Assembly: GCA_963789825.1 (NCBI GenBank)
Contig: CAWBME010000001.1
Location: forward strand, 1 to 64,000
Origin: PFL42 sp963789825
GTDB lineage: Bacteria > Chloroflexota > Anaerolineae > Anaerolineales > E44-bin32
Length of the DNA stretch: 64,000 nt
Direction of reading: 5' to 3'
Position 1 is the stretch's first letter, and each line of letters begins with the position of its first letter. Both the position numbers and the translations under genes were made by a program. Positions 29,272 to 39,434 of the stretch are shown here, one piece after another. The notes under the pieces were generated by a model. The model was not told the DNA's origin, ran no database searches, and was given only the letters and a program-made list of their open reading frames with translations.

Positions 29272-30191
29272 GCCGATTGTTGGTGCTGTTCATGGACGGG
29301 GTCGGCCTGGGCGAAGCCGACCCCGTGAGGAATCCGTTGGCCGCCGCCAGCATGCCGACCCTCGAGCGCTTGCTGGCTGGGCAGCGTCTGACCCATCAGG
29401 CGGTCCCCTTCGAGGGCGAGCAAGCTTCGCTCGTTGCGGTCGATGCCTGCTTGGGTATTCCCGGATTGCCCCAGTCCGCCAGCGGACAGGCCGCATTGCT
29501 GACTGGGCGCAACGTGCCGGTCGAGATTGGCGAGCACTACGGCCCCAAGCCGAACCCGGCCATCATCGCCATCTTGCAGGAGGACAACCTCTTCCTGCGC
29601 GCCCGGGCTTGCGGGAAGAGCGCGGCGCTGCTCAATGCCTATCCGCCGCGCTACTTCGACGCCATCCGCACCCGGCGCAGGATCTACTCGTCCATCCCGC
29701 TGGCCGTCACCGCCGCCGGCATCGCGCTGCGCACCGCCGACGATCTGCGGCACGGCCAGGCCCTGTCCGCCGACTTCACGGGCGAGGGCTGGCTCGCCCA
29801 GCCGGGATTCCCTCCGGCACCGACCTACCCTCCCGCAGCCGCCGGGCGACTGTGGGGCCAGCTGGCCCGCCAGGTCGACATGGCCTGGTTCGACTACTGG
29901 CTGAGCGACTACGCCGGTCACCGGGGAACGCTCGAGCAGGCCGTCGACCTGCTCCAGTCGCTCGATGCCGTACTGGCTGGCCTGATCGAAACGTGGGATA
30001 CCTCCCGCGACCTGATCGTGGTGACTTCGGATCACGGCAACCTCGAGGATCTGCAAGCCCGCAGCCACACCCGCAACCCGGTCCCGGCGCTGGTGATCGG
30101 GCCTCGGTCGGCGCGACGGGAATTCCTCGACGGACTTAGGGATCTCACCGGCTTTGCGCCGGCCATCCTGAAAGCGCTCGGCGGAACATGA
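29268..30191 (+). CDS. Alkaline-phosphatase-superfamily metalloenzyme (phosphoglycerate-mutase-like)
   Basis: This 307-residue protein begins MSRLLVLFMDGVGLGEADP, the metal-binding start of the superfamily. It carries SASGQAALLTGRN (nucleophile Ser region), the DYAGHRG and TSDHGNLED metal-ligand motifs, and a C-terminal strand (NPVPALVIGP). These are the hallmarks of the iPGM/alkaline phosphatase fold with two divalent metals. It is much shorter than true cofactor-independent phosphoglycerate mutase (~510 residues), so a phosphatase or phosphodiesterase on a small substrate is more likely. It is the fourth-frame-coupled member of the thioredoxin-methyltransferase-phosphatase unit. Confidence 0.85.
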   Translation: MSRLLVLFMDGVGLGEADPVRNPLAAASMPTLERLLAGQRLTHQAVPFEGEQASLVAVDACLGIPGLPQSASGQAALLTGRNVPVEIGEHYGPKPNPAIIAILQEDNLFLRARACGKSAALLNAYPPRYFDAIRTRRRIYSSIPLAVTAAGIALRTADDLRHGQALSADFTGEGWLAQPGFPPAPTYPPAAAGRLWGQLARQVDMAWFDYWLSDYAGHRGTLEQAVDLLQSLDAVLAGLIETWDTSRDLIVVTSDHGNLEDLQARSHTRNPVPALVIGPRSARREFLDGLRDLTGFAPAILKALGGT

Positions 30192-30263
30192 GTGGGCCCA
30201 CCCCAGGGGCCGAGATACTCACCCCTGCCGGCGCACCGATGTAGCAGATGCAGGGAGGACACC

Positions 30264-30869
30264 ATGGGCGTTGTCGGCGGCGAGCAAGCTCACCAGGCTG
30301 ATCAACACACGCTGCTCGCGCTTGCCCGCCAGGCCGTGGAGCGCGCCGCTCATGGCCGGCCGCGGGCGACGGAATCTCCTGCCTCGCAGTCTGCCTGGTT
30401 GCGCACCCCGCTCGCTTCTTTTGTCACTCTCACAACCGGCGGAGCCCTGCGCGGCTGTATCGGCGGCCTGTATCCAACGGTGCCGCTGGCCGAGGACGTA
30501 CAGATGCATGCGTATGCCGCGGCGCGGGAGGATCCGCGCTTCCCGCCGGTGCAGCCCGAGGAACTCGCCGCGATCCAGATCGAGATCTCGGTGCTCTCTG
30601 CTCCGGAGCCGCTGGTGTATCCGAGTCCCGAGGACCTGCTGCGCCGCCTGCGGCCGGGGATCGACGGAGTGATCGTGCAGTCGGGCTCGAAGCGGGCGAC
30701 GTTCCTGCCCCAAGTCTGGGAGAAGGTTCCTGCGCCGGAGGCCTTCCTCAAGTTCCTGTGCGAGAAAGCCGCGCTCGCGCCCGACGCCTGGCGCACGGGC
30801 GAGCTCGAGGTCTTCACCTACCAGGTCGAGTTGTTCGAAGAGGACTCCCCGCTGTCCCTCACGACCTGA
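30264..30869 (+). CDS. amrA: AMMECR1-domain protein (AmmeMemoRadiSam system protein A)
   Basis: This 201-residue protein shows the AMMECR1 signature: SFVTLTTGGALRGCIGGLYP (the LRGCIG hexapeptide), AREDPRFPPVQPEELAAIQIEISVLS and SGSKRATFLPQVWEKVP. The family is highly conserved from bacteria to humans and is often near an MEMO protein and a radical SAM enzyme, neither of which is in this window. Function is unresolved. GGGAGG precedes the ATG at 30264; the longer frame upstream is not supported. It is separated from the phosphatase gene by ~70 bases and probably co-transcribed. Confidence 0.92.
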   Translation: MGVVGGEQAHQADQHTLLALARQAVERAAHGRPRATESPASQSAWLRTPLASFVTLTTGGALRGCIGGLYPTVPLAEDVQMHAYAAAREDPRFPPVQPEELAAIQIEISVLSAPEPLVYPSPEDLLRRLRPGIDGVIVQSGSKRATFLPQVWEKVPAPEAFLKFLCEKAALAPDAWRTGELEVFTYQVELFEEDSPLSLTT

Positions 30870-31160
30870 GCCCCTTCCCCGACCTCGCCGAATGCCCATC
30901 AGGCTGACTCGGGCAATCTGCGCCCTCGCTCCCCGGTGCAGCACCGGAACTGCACCTGCGCACCGCCGGCAGCCTCGCCCCGTCGAGCCGGAGTTCACCT
31001 CCCGTATGGGGTGAACACCCCGCCCCTTCGGCGTGCTGCGCGATGGGAAGTCGCGCGGCCTACTTCCAGTCCGCCCGTGATTCTCGCCAAGGCGTGACGG
31101 AGCGCGAAAGTCCAAATGGGGAAGGCAGAGGGCTGACTCACGCTCAGGTCTTACCGCGCC
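30870..31160. other. Convergent intergenic region
   Basis: About 290 bases between the ends of amrA (plus) and the anion transporter (minus). I see no gene and no terminator with a clear U tract. Confidence 0.45.
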
Positions 31161-32450
31161 CTAGCGGGCGAAGTACGGGTAGGCGACCACCAGCGCCAGG
31201 GTGGCGATGAGGCATGCCACGATCAAGGCCTGTGGGCCGAGACGCAGCCAGGTGCGCGAGGTGATCGGATTGGGGGTCTTGCTGGAGATCTCGGCGACGA
31301 GGATGCCCGCCGTTGAGCCGATGATCGTGCCGTTCCCTCCGAAACCCACGCCAAACGCCAGCGCCCACCATAGCGGAGCTACGTTGATTCCCCGCTCCCC
31401 CAGGCCGAGAATAATGGGGATCATGGCGGCGGTGATTGGCACGTTGTCCACCATTGCTGCGGCCACAGCCGTCAGCCACAGCACAGTCACGGCCGCCGCC
31501 GGGCCGCTTCCGTCCAGCCGAGCAGCCAAACCGGCGGCGAGCAGCTCCAGGACGCCCGAGGCCTCCAGGCCGCCGACCATCACGAACAACGCGGCGAAGA
31601 ACAGCAGCACTTGCCAGTCGATGCGCTTGAGGAATTCGTCCACCGACGGCTGAGTCCAGACCAGCGCCACTGCCGCCATGCTCAGGGCAATGAAAGCGGG
31701 CGTCAGGCTCAGGGCGTCCTGCAGCAGGAAGAGCAGTAGCGCCGCTCCCAGCACGATGACCACCCGGCGCGCCGTCTTTGGGTCATTCCAGGCCTCCTCC
31801 GGTCGGAAGCCGAGCAGCGCCTGCGTCGTGTCCTTGGTCTTTGCCAGCATACGGCGGAATACGATCAGCACCAGCCCGAGGACCAGCGGGATGATCAGCA
31901 GCACGACCGGCAGGGAGTGCGACAGGAAGTCATTGAAGCTCAGGCCGGAGGCCGAGGCGATCAGGATATTCGGCGGGTCGCCGATCAGCGTCGCCACGCC
32001 GCCGACGTTGGAAAGAATGGCCTCTGCCATCAGCAGAGGGATCGCGCTGATGCCCAGCACCTCGGCAATCAGGATGGTTAGCGGCGCGAGCAACACGACC
32101 GTCGTGACATTGTCCAGGATCATCGACAAGAACGCGGCCACGATCCCCATCAAGCACCACCAACATCGCCGGATGCCCGCGAAGACCTGGCCGCCCATAC
32201 CGCCAGCACCTCGAACAAGCCGGTCGGCTTGAGCAACGAAACCAGGATCATCATCCCCAGCAGCAGGCCCAGCGTCGAGAAATCAATCGCCTGCAGCGCC
32301 TGCTGTTCGTCATAGAAGCCCAGTCACCATGCCGGCCGTGACCATCGCCGCCGCCCCGCCAATGGCCACAATCGTCCGGTCCGCGCGCTCGAGCAGGATG
32401 AGAATCAGGACCACTACGAAGATGGCTGCCGAAACAACCACGGGCGTCAC
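31161..32450 (-). pseudogene. Ion-transporter superfamily permease (ArsB/NhaD/SLC13-like), two frame breaks
   Basis: The protein opens with GTG at 32450 (VTPVVVSAAIFVVV, LERADRTIVAIGGAAAM). It shifts near 32330 to GFYDEQQALQAIDFSTLGLLL and again near 32165 to GIVAAFLSMILDNVTTVVLLAP. From there it is open to 31161 with NVGGVATLIGDPPNI, ALFVMVGGLEASGVL, DNVPITAAMIPI and GFGGNGTIIGS. The paired DNVTT/GDPPN and DNVPI/GGNGT half-site motifs are diagnostic of the IT superfamily (arsenite permease, NhaD, dicarboxylate carriers). It begins three bases after the stop of the CBS-domain gene, so the CBS protein probably regulates or senses for it. The transported ion cannot be read from sequence. Confidence 0.8.
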
Positions 32451-32453
32451 TGG

Positions 32454-32918
32454 CTAGACCCCATGATGCTCCATCCAGGTTCGCAGGAAGCCGACGCCAA
32501 TGTCCACACGCGAGGCAATGCCCACCAGCTTCCCACTGTCATCGGTGACGGGAACGTTCTCCAGCCCGTGCTGGTTCATGAAAGCGTAGGCGCGCAGCAG
32601 CCCCAATTCCTGCTCAACGGCATGTGGCTTCGCCATCACCTGGGTGATTGGCCGGGCGCGCATGGCGTCGTCCATCTCGGCGAACTCGACCGGACCGAAG
32701 TCGTGAACGAAGTCGTAATCCGCCACCAACCGCACGAAAGGCGGCAAGACCAGCAAGAGTACATCCTGCATGTCCAGCACTCCGACCAGTTCACCCCCGG
32801 ATGCGAGCACGGGTAGCGTCCCCACCCGGTTCTCCACGAACGAGCGCACGGCATCTTCCAACGTCGCCGTCTCTGGGATCGAGATCACCTTGGTCTTCAT
32901 CACTTTGCTGATGGTCAT
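32454..32918 (-). CDS. CBS-domain pair protein
   Basis: This 154-residue soluble protein consists of two CBS motifs (about 8-60 and 92-150: VGTLPVLASGGELVGVLDMQD and ENVPVTDDSGKLVGIASRVD). Such pairs bind adenine nucleotides or SAM and switch partner proteins. A linker with DYDFVHDFGPVEFAEMDDAMR separates them. AAGGAGACGG lies upstream of the ATG at 32918. It is immediately upstream of, and nearly touches, the ion-transporter gene, which suggests it gates or senses for that transporter. Confidence 0.9.
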   Translation of the reverse strand: MTISKVMKTKVISIPETATLEDAVRSFVENRVGTLPVLASGGELVGVLDMQDVLLLVLPPFVRLVADYDFVHDFGPVEFAEMDDAMRARPITQVMAKPHAVEQELGLLRAYAFMNQHGLENVPVTDDSGKLVGIASRVDIGVGFLRTWMEHHGV

Positions 32919-32962
32919 ACCCCGTCTCCTTGCCTTCGGTCCGGCCGTTCGGGGCCAGCGAG

Positions 32963-35387
32963 CTAGCTGGGCTTCATCCCCGCGGGGCGCCGCGGTTGCT
33001 GCTCGATCACCAGCGGCTCCTCCCCTTGCATCTCAACGACCTGCCCGTCAGGAAACACCACCCGGCTGACCTCACCCTGGCGCGTCACCTGTAACCCGCG
33101 CCAGCCGATCGTCACCGGGCCATCCAGCACATTGCGCCCCCGCAGGCCAACCTTCGTGGGCGAGATCAGTTGGACGCCGACACATGCCAGCAGCAGACTC
33201 AGCGGCGCCCCGCCGCAGGCGGCGTGCCGATCCCCGCGGCCCTCCCCGGTCTCCGGGTCATAGAACTGCCAGCAAGGCGTGATCCGAGCGCAGGGCGCGC
33301 ACGATCGCATGCATCAGCCGCTCGAGGAGGGCTGGCGGCCTGCTCCCCCCGAGCCTGGTCCAGCAGGGCCTCCCCCAGGATGGTGTTCCAAGTCATGCTC
33401 ACCCGGCCCGCCCCTTCTTCCCGCTGGTCCTGGTAGTCAGGGTCACTCGCCGGCAGAAAGGGCAATCCATGCGGACGCCAGAAGCGCTCCGGCCGAAGCA
33501 GCTGGCCGTCTAGCAGGCTGGTGACCTCGTCCGGGGCAGGCGCCTTCGCCCACAGCGGCAGCAGCATCGCCAGGTCCACGCGGCCCAGGTCGGGTACCAG
33601 GATCGAGGTCCGCACGCCGTCGGCTGCGCCGCGAACTTGGACCCGGGAGAGCACGGCGAACGCTTCGGGCGTTGTAGCGCACCCACTCTCCCAAGACCAG
33701 CGCAGGTCCTCGGAGGTCAGATGCAGCCCGCGCTCACGCCCAGCCGCTGGGCGGCCGGTCAGCACGATCTCCAGGCCGCGTGCCTCACGCTCCCGGCCCG
33801 TCACCCGGACGACCAGCCGCGCAGGCTGACGCAGCGCTACCCCCGGTTCGGTCCGGCCGTTGCCTGCCACCCTCGCCACCTCGGCCGCCAGCGGCGTGGT
33901 GTGCAGGCGGTGATCGATCCGACGATAGACCCCCGCCTCCGCATCCCAGCAGCGGGACAAGCCCTCGAGCAGCCGCCGCTGGCGACCTTCGATCGCAGGC
34001 ACATCCTGTGCGCGTCCGGCAATGTGCGCCAGGCGAGCCATTGCTTCGGCCTCGCGCAACAGCAGGGCCGCCAGATCCGGCGACTCCACATCGCGCAGCT
34101 CGGCACACTGGCAGGCGGCGTTCGTCTGGGAGAACACCGGGTGGGCCTCGTACCCCGCCTGGAGAGGATGCTCCCACTCCGGGAAGCCGTCCTGGTCGCG
34201 GTCGCGGTCGGCGTTGAACCAGCTCTCGAACACCTCCATCAGTCGCGGCATGACCTCGGCGACGAAGGCTGCGTCCTCGGTCTGCCGGTAGATCTGCCAG
34301 CTCAGTTGCGCCAGCATTGGGGCAGCCGCCACGCGCAGGCGCTGACCAGCCAGCCCCGGCTTGCCATCCACTGCCCCGTCGGCACCCTGCGTGGCCAGAG
34401 CATTCCGCACAACACCCTGCGCCAGCTCGGGCGCCGCCGGTAGTACCTGCCGCGCCAGGAAGTAGGCGCCAGGCATCTCTTGCCCGCTCCAGCGCCAGTC
34501 GTGATCGGTGCCGTCGCCGCGCGGCGAGTAACCATCCAACGGACCCCGACGTAGCACCGGCGCGGGCGACGGCAGATGGCGCGTTGGCCCGACGAAACTG
34601 GCCAACGCCGCCACCTGGGAGAGGTGGACGGCCGCATCCCACTCCGGATGGCCCGTCTCCACCTGGACGATCCCTTCGGCCATGCGCTCGAGGCGCGCAG
34701 CCACGGCGTCCAGCGGCAGCTGGGCCGCAGTGCGTGCTGCTTCGAAACCCCGCTCGGGATCCGTCATCCCCGCGTGGGCCCACGTCCAACTACGGACCTC
34801 CCCGGGGGAGAGCGTCGCCGACACATGCAGGCTGGGGTGGATCGAGCGGAATGCAGCCGCACCCCCACTCAAGAAGACGACCGGCCGCAGGCCGGCCACC
34901 CGGCCCTCGAGCGCCACCACGCCCTGGCGGGTGACCGGACGCATCGGATCGGCGTCGGAACCGGGAAGCGTCGCCACGTGCAGGCGCAGGTCCAGCGTCA
35001 GCGAGCGGCCGGCCCTCGCCTGTCAACCGGATCCGTGAAACCAACCGCCGCGAGTTCAACCACCCAGTACTCGGCAACGGCCTCCACCTCAGCCAGCGGC
35101 CAGAACGCCAACCGGGCGTAATTCGACAGGACCTGCTCCACGATCACCGGCCGATGGAAGGTAACTGGATCGACGGCGGCGCGGCCTTCCAGGGCGAAGG
35201 AGGGGAAGATATGCATCCCACGCATCCGCCCGCCGAAGCGGGTGGCGGCCGCAAGACCCGCCGGCTCATCACCGCCAAGCAGCAACTCCCAGATCTGGTC
35301 TTCGGCATAGTCGGTCGGACCGAAGCGGACATCGGCCGCCAGGTTCAGCGACCAGGCGTCGTCGCCCGACCATCGCCAGCTGCGCAT
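32963..35387 (-). pseudogene. Probable (alpha/alpha)6-barrel glycoside hydrolase, two frame breaks
   Basis: A ~800-residue protein can be followed from MRSWRWSGDDAWSLNLAAD at 35387 to the stop at 32963, with frame changes near 35020 and 33330. An N-terminal beta-rich region is followed by an alpha-helical barrel. Recognisable pieces include GTDHDWRWSGQEMPGAYFL, FNADRDRDQDGFPEWEHP, FSQTNAACQCAEL, RCWDAEAGVYRRID and the late FYDPETGEGRGDRHAA. The D/E pairs in the DQDGFPEWE and GDGTDHDW stretches and the helical-repeat pattern recall GH63/GH37-like or amylo-alpha-1,6-glucosidase-like enzymes. No signal peptide is seen, so it is probably cytoplasmic. The exact family is uncertain. Confidence 0.6.
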
Positions 35388-35477
35388 ACCTGGATTGTAC
35401 GGGGACGATGCGCAGGTGGCCAGCCCGCCCTGGCGGGCGCAGGCGTGCTAGAATCCGCCGCCGGTGAGGAGGTCCAC

Positions 35478-35954
35478 ATGAGTGCAGACGATCTGACGCC
35501 CCGTGGCCGCTACTTCGAGGAGTTTGCCATCGGCCAACGCATCACGACGCCCGGCCGCACGGTCGGCGAGGCGGACGTGACCGCCTTCGCCGGCCTGTCT
35601 GGGGACCACACCTCGATCCACACCGACGCCGAGTACTCGCGCACGACGATGTTCGGCCAACGCGTGGCGCATGGGCTGTTGTGCATGTCCATCATCAGCG
35701 GGTTGGCGGCGCGCACCGGAGTGCTCGAGGGGACGGTGCTCGCTTTCCGCGAGATCCAGGAGTGGAAGTTCAGCAAACCCGTTCTGTTCGGCGACACGCT
35801 CCACGCTGAGCTGACGGTTCAGGAGACCAAGCCGATGCCGCGACTGGGCGGCGGACAGGTCAAGCTCGAGGTTGATGTGCGCAATCAGGCGGGCGAGACC
35901 GTGATGAAGGGGTTCTGGGTGATCTTGATGCTGAGTCGGCCGAGCGCCTCTTGA
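35478..35954 (+). CDS. MaoC-family (R)-hydratase/dehydratase
   Basis: This 158-residue hot-dog-fold protein has FEEFAIGQRITTPGRTVGEADVTAFAGLSGDHTSIHTD, whose Asp/His pair in SGDHTSIHTD is the hydratase catalytic motif, followed by RVAHGLLCMSIISGL. Members hydrate enoyl-CoA or related unsaturated acyl thioesters. GAGGAGG precedes the ATG at 35478. It is divergent from the glycosidase gene and followed ~50 bases later by the penicillin-binding protein, with no obvious functional link. The acyl substrate is unknown. Confidence 0.92.
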   Translation: MSADDLTPRGRYFEEFAIGQRITTPGRTVGEADVTAFAGLSGDHTSIHTDAEYSRTTMFGQRVAHGLLCMSIISGLAARTGVLEGTVLAFREIQEWKFSKPVLFGDTLHAELTVQETKPMPRLGGGQVKLEVDVRNQAGETVMKGFWVILMLSRPSAS

Positions 35955-36004
35955 ACCGTTTCTCCGTGCGCAGGCTCATCCCCGGCTAATCCACGGCGAC
36001 TAGA

Positions 36005-39000
36005 ATGGCGCCGATGACCGAAGCCCACCGCCCGCTTTCGCCCGGCGCCCCGTCCGGCTCCAGCTCAGCGATGCCCACCTCCGACGGCACGCCGCCGCCG
36101 GAGGATACCCAGCCGATTCCCCGGCCTGCGGCGCCGGGCGATCCCGGCCCATCACTCCCGCGGCGTGTGCCTCAGACCGACCGTGGCGCCACAACCGTCT
36201 CACCGGCTGCCTTCACCGCCGGCCCGCGCCCGACGGGGCCTATCCCGCCGGAGGGCCCTCGGCGCGGCCTGCCGGCTGGCGGCTCCGGGTGCCTGGCACG
36301 CATGGCGATCCTGGCGGTGTTCATCGCGGCGGGAGTCGCCATCCTGCTCTTGACCTTCGGCCTGCTGCAGTACTCCTCGCTGGCGTCCACCCTGCCCGCC
36401 GTCGACGACCTACGTGCCAACGCCGCCCAGTTCGAGACCACGCGCATCTTCGACCGCGCCGGCAACTTGCTGTACGAGATCCTCGATCCTCAGGCCGGCC
36501 GCCGCACCTACGTCACGCTCGACGAGATCTCTCCGGCGATGGTCGCTGCCGTGTTGGCGACCGAGGACTCGCAGTTCTACAGCCACGCCGGCTTCGACCC
36601 GCTGGCGATCGGCCGCGCCGTGTGGCAGAACCTGCAGGGTGGCGAGACTGTCTCGGGCGCCTCGACCATCACCCAACAGATCGCCCGCAACCTGCTCTTC
36701 ACGCCGGAGGAGCGATCGCAGCGGACGGCGCTCCGCAAGATCCGCGAGATCCTGCTGGCGGCTGAGATCAACCGCCGCTACACCAAGGAAGAAATCCTCG
36801 AGCTGTACCTGAACCAGGTGTATTTCGGCAACCTGGCCTACGGCGTCGAAGCCGCCGCCCAGACCTACTTCGGCACCACGGCCGGCGCGCTGACTCTGCC
36901 CCAGGCCTCCTTCCTGGCCGGCCTGATCCAGGCGCCGGCGGTATATGACATCTTCACCAACCGCGAAGCCGCCCTCGATCGCCACCGCCAGGTGCTCACG
37001 CTGATGGTGCTCACCAGCCAGGAACAGGATTGCATCGCGGTCAGCAACGCACCCGATCCGGTGTGCGTCTCGCCGGAGGAAGCCGGAGCAGCCATCGCCC
37101 AGGTCGAGACCTACCCCTTCCGACCGGCCGACATCCAGATCCGCTACCCCCATTGGGTCAACTACATCCGCACCCAGCTCGAGCAGATGTACGATCCGCA
37201 GACCATCTACCGCTCCGGCTTCAACGTCTACACCACGCTCGACCCGCAGCTGCAGGATCTGGCGCAGAGCCTGGTGACGCAGCAGGTGTCGGCCCTTGCC
37301 GACCGCCACGTGACCAACGGCGCCCTGGTCTCGCTCGACCCGCAGACCGGCGAGATCCTGGCCATGGTCGGCTCAGCGGACTTCAACAATGCCGAGATCG
37401 ATGGGCAGATCAACATGTCCGTCGCCCCGCGCCAGCCCGGCTCGTCGATCAAGCCGTTGACCTACGCCCATGCTTTCGAGCAGGGTTGGACACCCGGCAC
37501 GCTGATCTGGGACGTGCCCAGCGAGTTTCCCCCGTCGGGCAATCCCGACGACCCGCGCCCACCCTACGAACCGGAGAACTACGACGAGCGCTTCCACGGC
37601 CCGGTGACCGTGCGCAGCGCCCTGGCTAACTCCTACAACATCCCCGCCGTCAAGACGCTGGACTTCATTGGCATCTATGACGACCCGACGACGCCGCAGG
37701 AAGAGGGCCTGGTCCCCTTCGCCCGGCGCATGGGGATCACCACCCTGGATCGGGACGACTATGGACTCTCGCTCACCCTCGGCGGTGGCGATGTCAGCCT
37801 GCTCGAACTCACCTCGGCCTACTCGGTCTTCGCCAACCTTGGCAACCGCAGGCCCCCCGTCTCGATCACGCGCATCGTCGACCACGAGGGCACCCTGGCT
37901 TACGAGCACAAGCCGGCTGAACCGATGCCGGTGCTTCGTCCGGAGCTCGCCTTCCTGATCACCTCGATCCTCGCGGACAACGACGCCCGCCGACCGATGT
38001 TCGGGGGCGACTCACTGCTGAAGCTGCCGTTCCCCGCCGCGGCGAAGACCGGCACGACCAACGACTTCCGCGACAACTGGACCCTCGGCTACACGCCGCA
38101 GATCGCCACCGGTGTGTGGGTGGGCAACGCCGACTACACACCGATGCAGAACACCACCGGCCTCTCCGGCGCGGCGCCGATCTGGAACGCCTTCATGAAC
38201 GCCGCAGTACCTTACATCAGCGGCGGCGAACCCGATGGCTTCGAACGCCCCCCTGGGATCATCGAGCGCACGATCTGCGCCCTCTCGGGCGCCGAGCCGT
38301 CCGAGTGGTGCCCGGACGATCGGATCGAGGTGTTCGCCGCCGATCAGCCGCCCCTGCCGCAGGAGCAGGACCTGTGGCAGGAGCCCTGGGTCGACAGCTA
38401 CACGCTGCTGCTGGCTTCCGGCGAGTGTCAGGACTTCGCCAAGCAGAAGCTGGGATTGGAAGTCGCCGACCCGTGGGCGCGCAAGTGGCTCACCGAAGAG
38501 GACGCCGGCAAGGATTGGGGAGAGGAGCACGGCTTCGAGGACAAGCCGGTGTTCTTTGTTCCGGATGAGAGCTGCACGTCCGACAGCCCGCGGCCGTTCA
38601 TCGATATCCTTTCCCCGATCGAAGGAGCGGTGGTCAACAGCGGCCCGCTGCAGATCGTGGCCCGGATCGGCGCCACCGGACGGTTTCGCGACTGGGTGCT
38701 CGAGGTCGGCGAGGGCTACGAACCCAAGTCGTGGCCGGATCTGGCACGAGACGAGCAGCAACATGAGCAACCCGACGTGCTCTATACCTGGGACATGGCG
38801 GGCGTCAAGAATGGGCCGGTCACGTTGCGGCTCTCGGCTCGCAGCCAGGATGGGGGCTCAGCCGAGCGGCGGATCCATGTGTTCCTGAACCTCCCCGAGC
38901 CAACCCCTACTCCCATGCCGACCCCGACGGCCGTTCCTCCACCCACAGCGACCACAGCTGCCACGCCGACAGCAACGCCCACAGCGACGGAGACCCCAAC

Positions 39001-39007
39001 GCCCTGA
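36005..39007 (+). CDS. Class A penicillin-binding protein (bifunctional transglycosylase/transpeptidase)
   Basis: This 1000-residue envelope enzyme polymerises and cross-links peptidoglycan. A ~95-residue Pro-rich cytoplasmic tail is followed by one membrane helix (about 97-120). The GT51 domain has the catalytic Glu187 in ATEDSQFYSHAGFD and STITQQIARNL. The transpeptidase domain has S480 (SSIK), the ANSYN motif and K681 in KTGTT. After the catalytic core come a Cys-containing extension, an Ig-like domain (about 860-960) and a Thr/Pro-rich tail ending TATPTATPTATETPTP. The ATG at 36005 overlaps a TAGAAT sequence; ATG 36014 or 36068 could be the true start, changing only the disordered tail. 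Confidence 0.95.
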   Translation: MAPMTEAHRPLSPGAPSGSSSAMPTSDGTPPPEDTQPIPRPAAPGDPGPSLPRRVPQTDRGATTVSPAAFTAGPRPTGPIPPEGPRRGLPAGGSGCLARMAILAVFIAAGVAILLLTFGLLQYSSLASTLPAVDDLRANAAQFETTRIFDRAGNLLYEILDPQAGRRTYVTLDEISPAMVAAVLATEDSQFYSHAGFDPLAIGRAVWQNLQGGETVSGASTITQQIARNLLFTPEERSQRTALRKIREILLAAEINRRYTKEEILELYLNQVYFGNLAYGVEAAAQTYFGTTAGALTLPQASFLAGLIQAPAVYDIFTNREAALDRHRQVLTLMVLTSQEQDCIAVSNAPDPVCVSPEEAGAAIAQVETYPFRPADIQIRYPHWVNYIRTQLEQMYDPQTIYRSGFNVYTTLDPQLQDLAQSLVTQQVSALADRHVTNGALVSLDPQTGEILAMVGSADFNNAEIDGQINMSVAPRQPGSSIKPLTYAHAFEQGWTPGTLIWDVPSEFPPSGNPDDPRPPYEPENYDERFHGPVTVRSALANSYNIPAVKTLDFIGIYDDPTTPQEEGLVPFARRMGITTLDRDDYGLSLTLGGGDVSLLELTSAYSVFANLGNRRPPVSITRIVDHEGTLAYEHKPAEPMPVLRPELAFLITSILADNDARRPMFGGDSLLKLPFPAAAKTGTTNDFRDNWTLGYTPQIATGVWVGNADYTPMQNTTGLSGAAPIWNAFMNAAVPYISGGEPDGFERPPGIIERTICALSGAEPSEWCPDDRIEVFAADQPPLPQEQDLWQEPWVDSYTLLLASGECQDFAKQKLGLEVADPWARKWLTEEDAGKDWGEEHGFEDKPVFFVPDESCTSDSPRPFIDILSPIEGAVVNSGPLQIVARIGATGRFRDWVLEVGEGYEPKSWPDLARDEQQHEQPDVLYTWDMAGVKNGPVTLRLSARSQDGGSAERRIHVFLNLPEPTPTPMPTPTAVPPPTATTAATPTATPTATETPTP

Positions 39008-39434
39008 CCTGCGCCAGAGACCTCCCGACTCCCCTCCGGAGGCTTCGTCCAGCGCTGCGCATCCAGCTGCGAGCCCTCGCACCGGATCACGGGCAGGTTT
39101 GCGCACCCCACTGCCTGGCCTCCCGCGGGCATCTGGCGGTCCCCGCCCGGCTCTGACAGAAGAGACCTTCATGGCTCATCGGTCACCGATGAAGGTCAGC
39201 TTGAAGGGATGCCGCGCCTTGCGCGCCGCGAGCTGAGCCGCGCCTCAGCTTCGGTCAACGTTGTGGAGTGGGCTCCGCCACGCTACGGCGCTTCAGGTAT
39301 CCGGAGAGCACCCGGCGTCGGCCAACTTCCCCACGCTTGCGGGGCGCGGCCCCCGACGGAGCCGACGGCAGTCTGACAGAACGGGTATCGTCGGGGAGTG
39401 GGCTGAGCCGGCCGAAGCTGGGACCGGGCACCGC
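39008..39434. other. Convergent intergenic region with a hairpin
   Basis: About 430 bases between the penicillin-binding protein (plus) and the methylase-like gene (minus). At 39164-39197 GACCTTCAT and ATGAAGGTC form a 9-bp inverted repeat enclosing a second one (ATCGGT-C-ACCGAT). The position suits a shared terminator, but there is no U tract on either strand. Nothing else was recognised. Confidence 0.45.

Noticed and set aside
28209..30191. 660-codon uninterrupted plus-strand frame
   Set aside because: It is a composite: thioredoxin N terminus, out-of-frame thioredoxin domain, methyltransferase with its out-of-frame tail, and the phosphatase gene. Motif positions and ATGA overlaps show separate genes.
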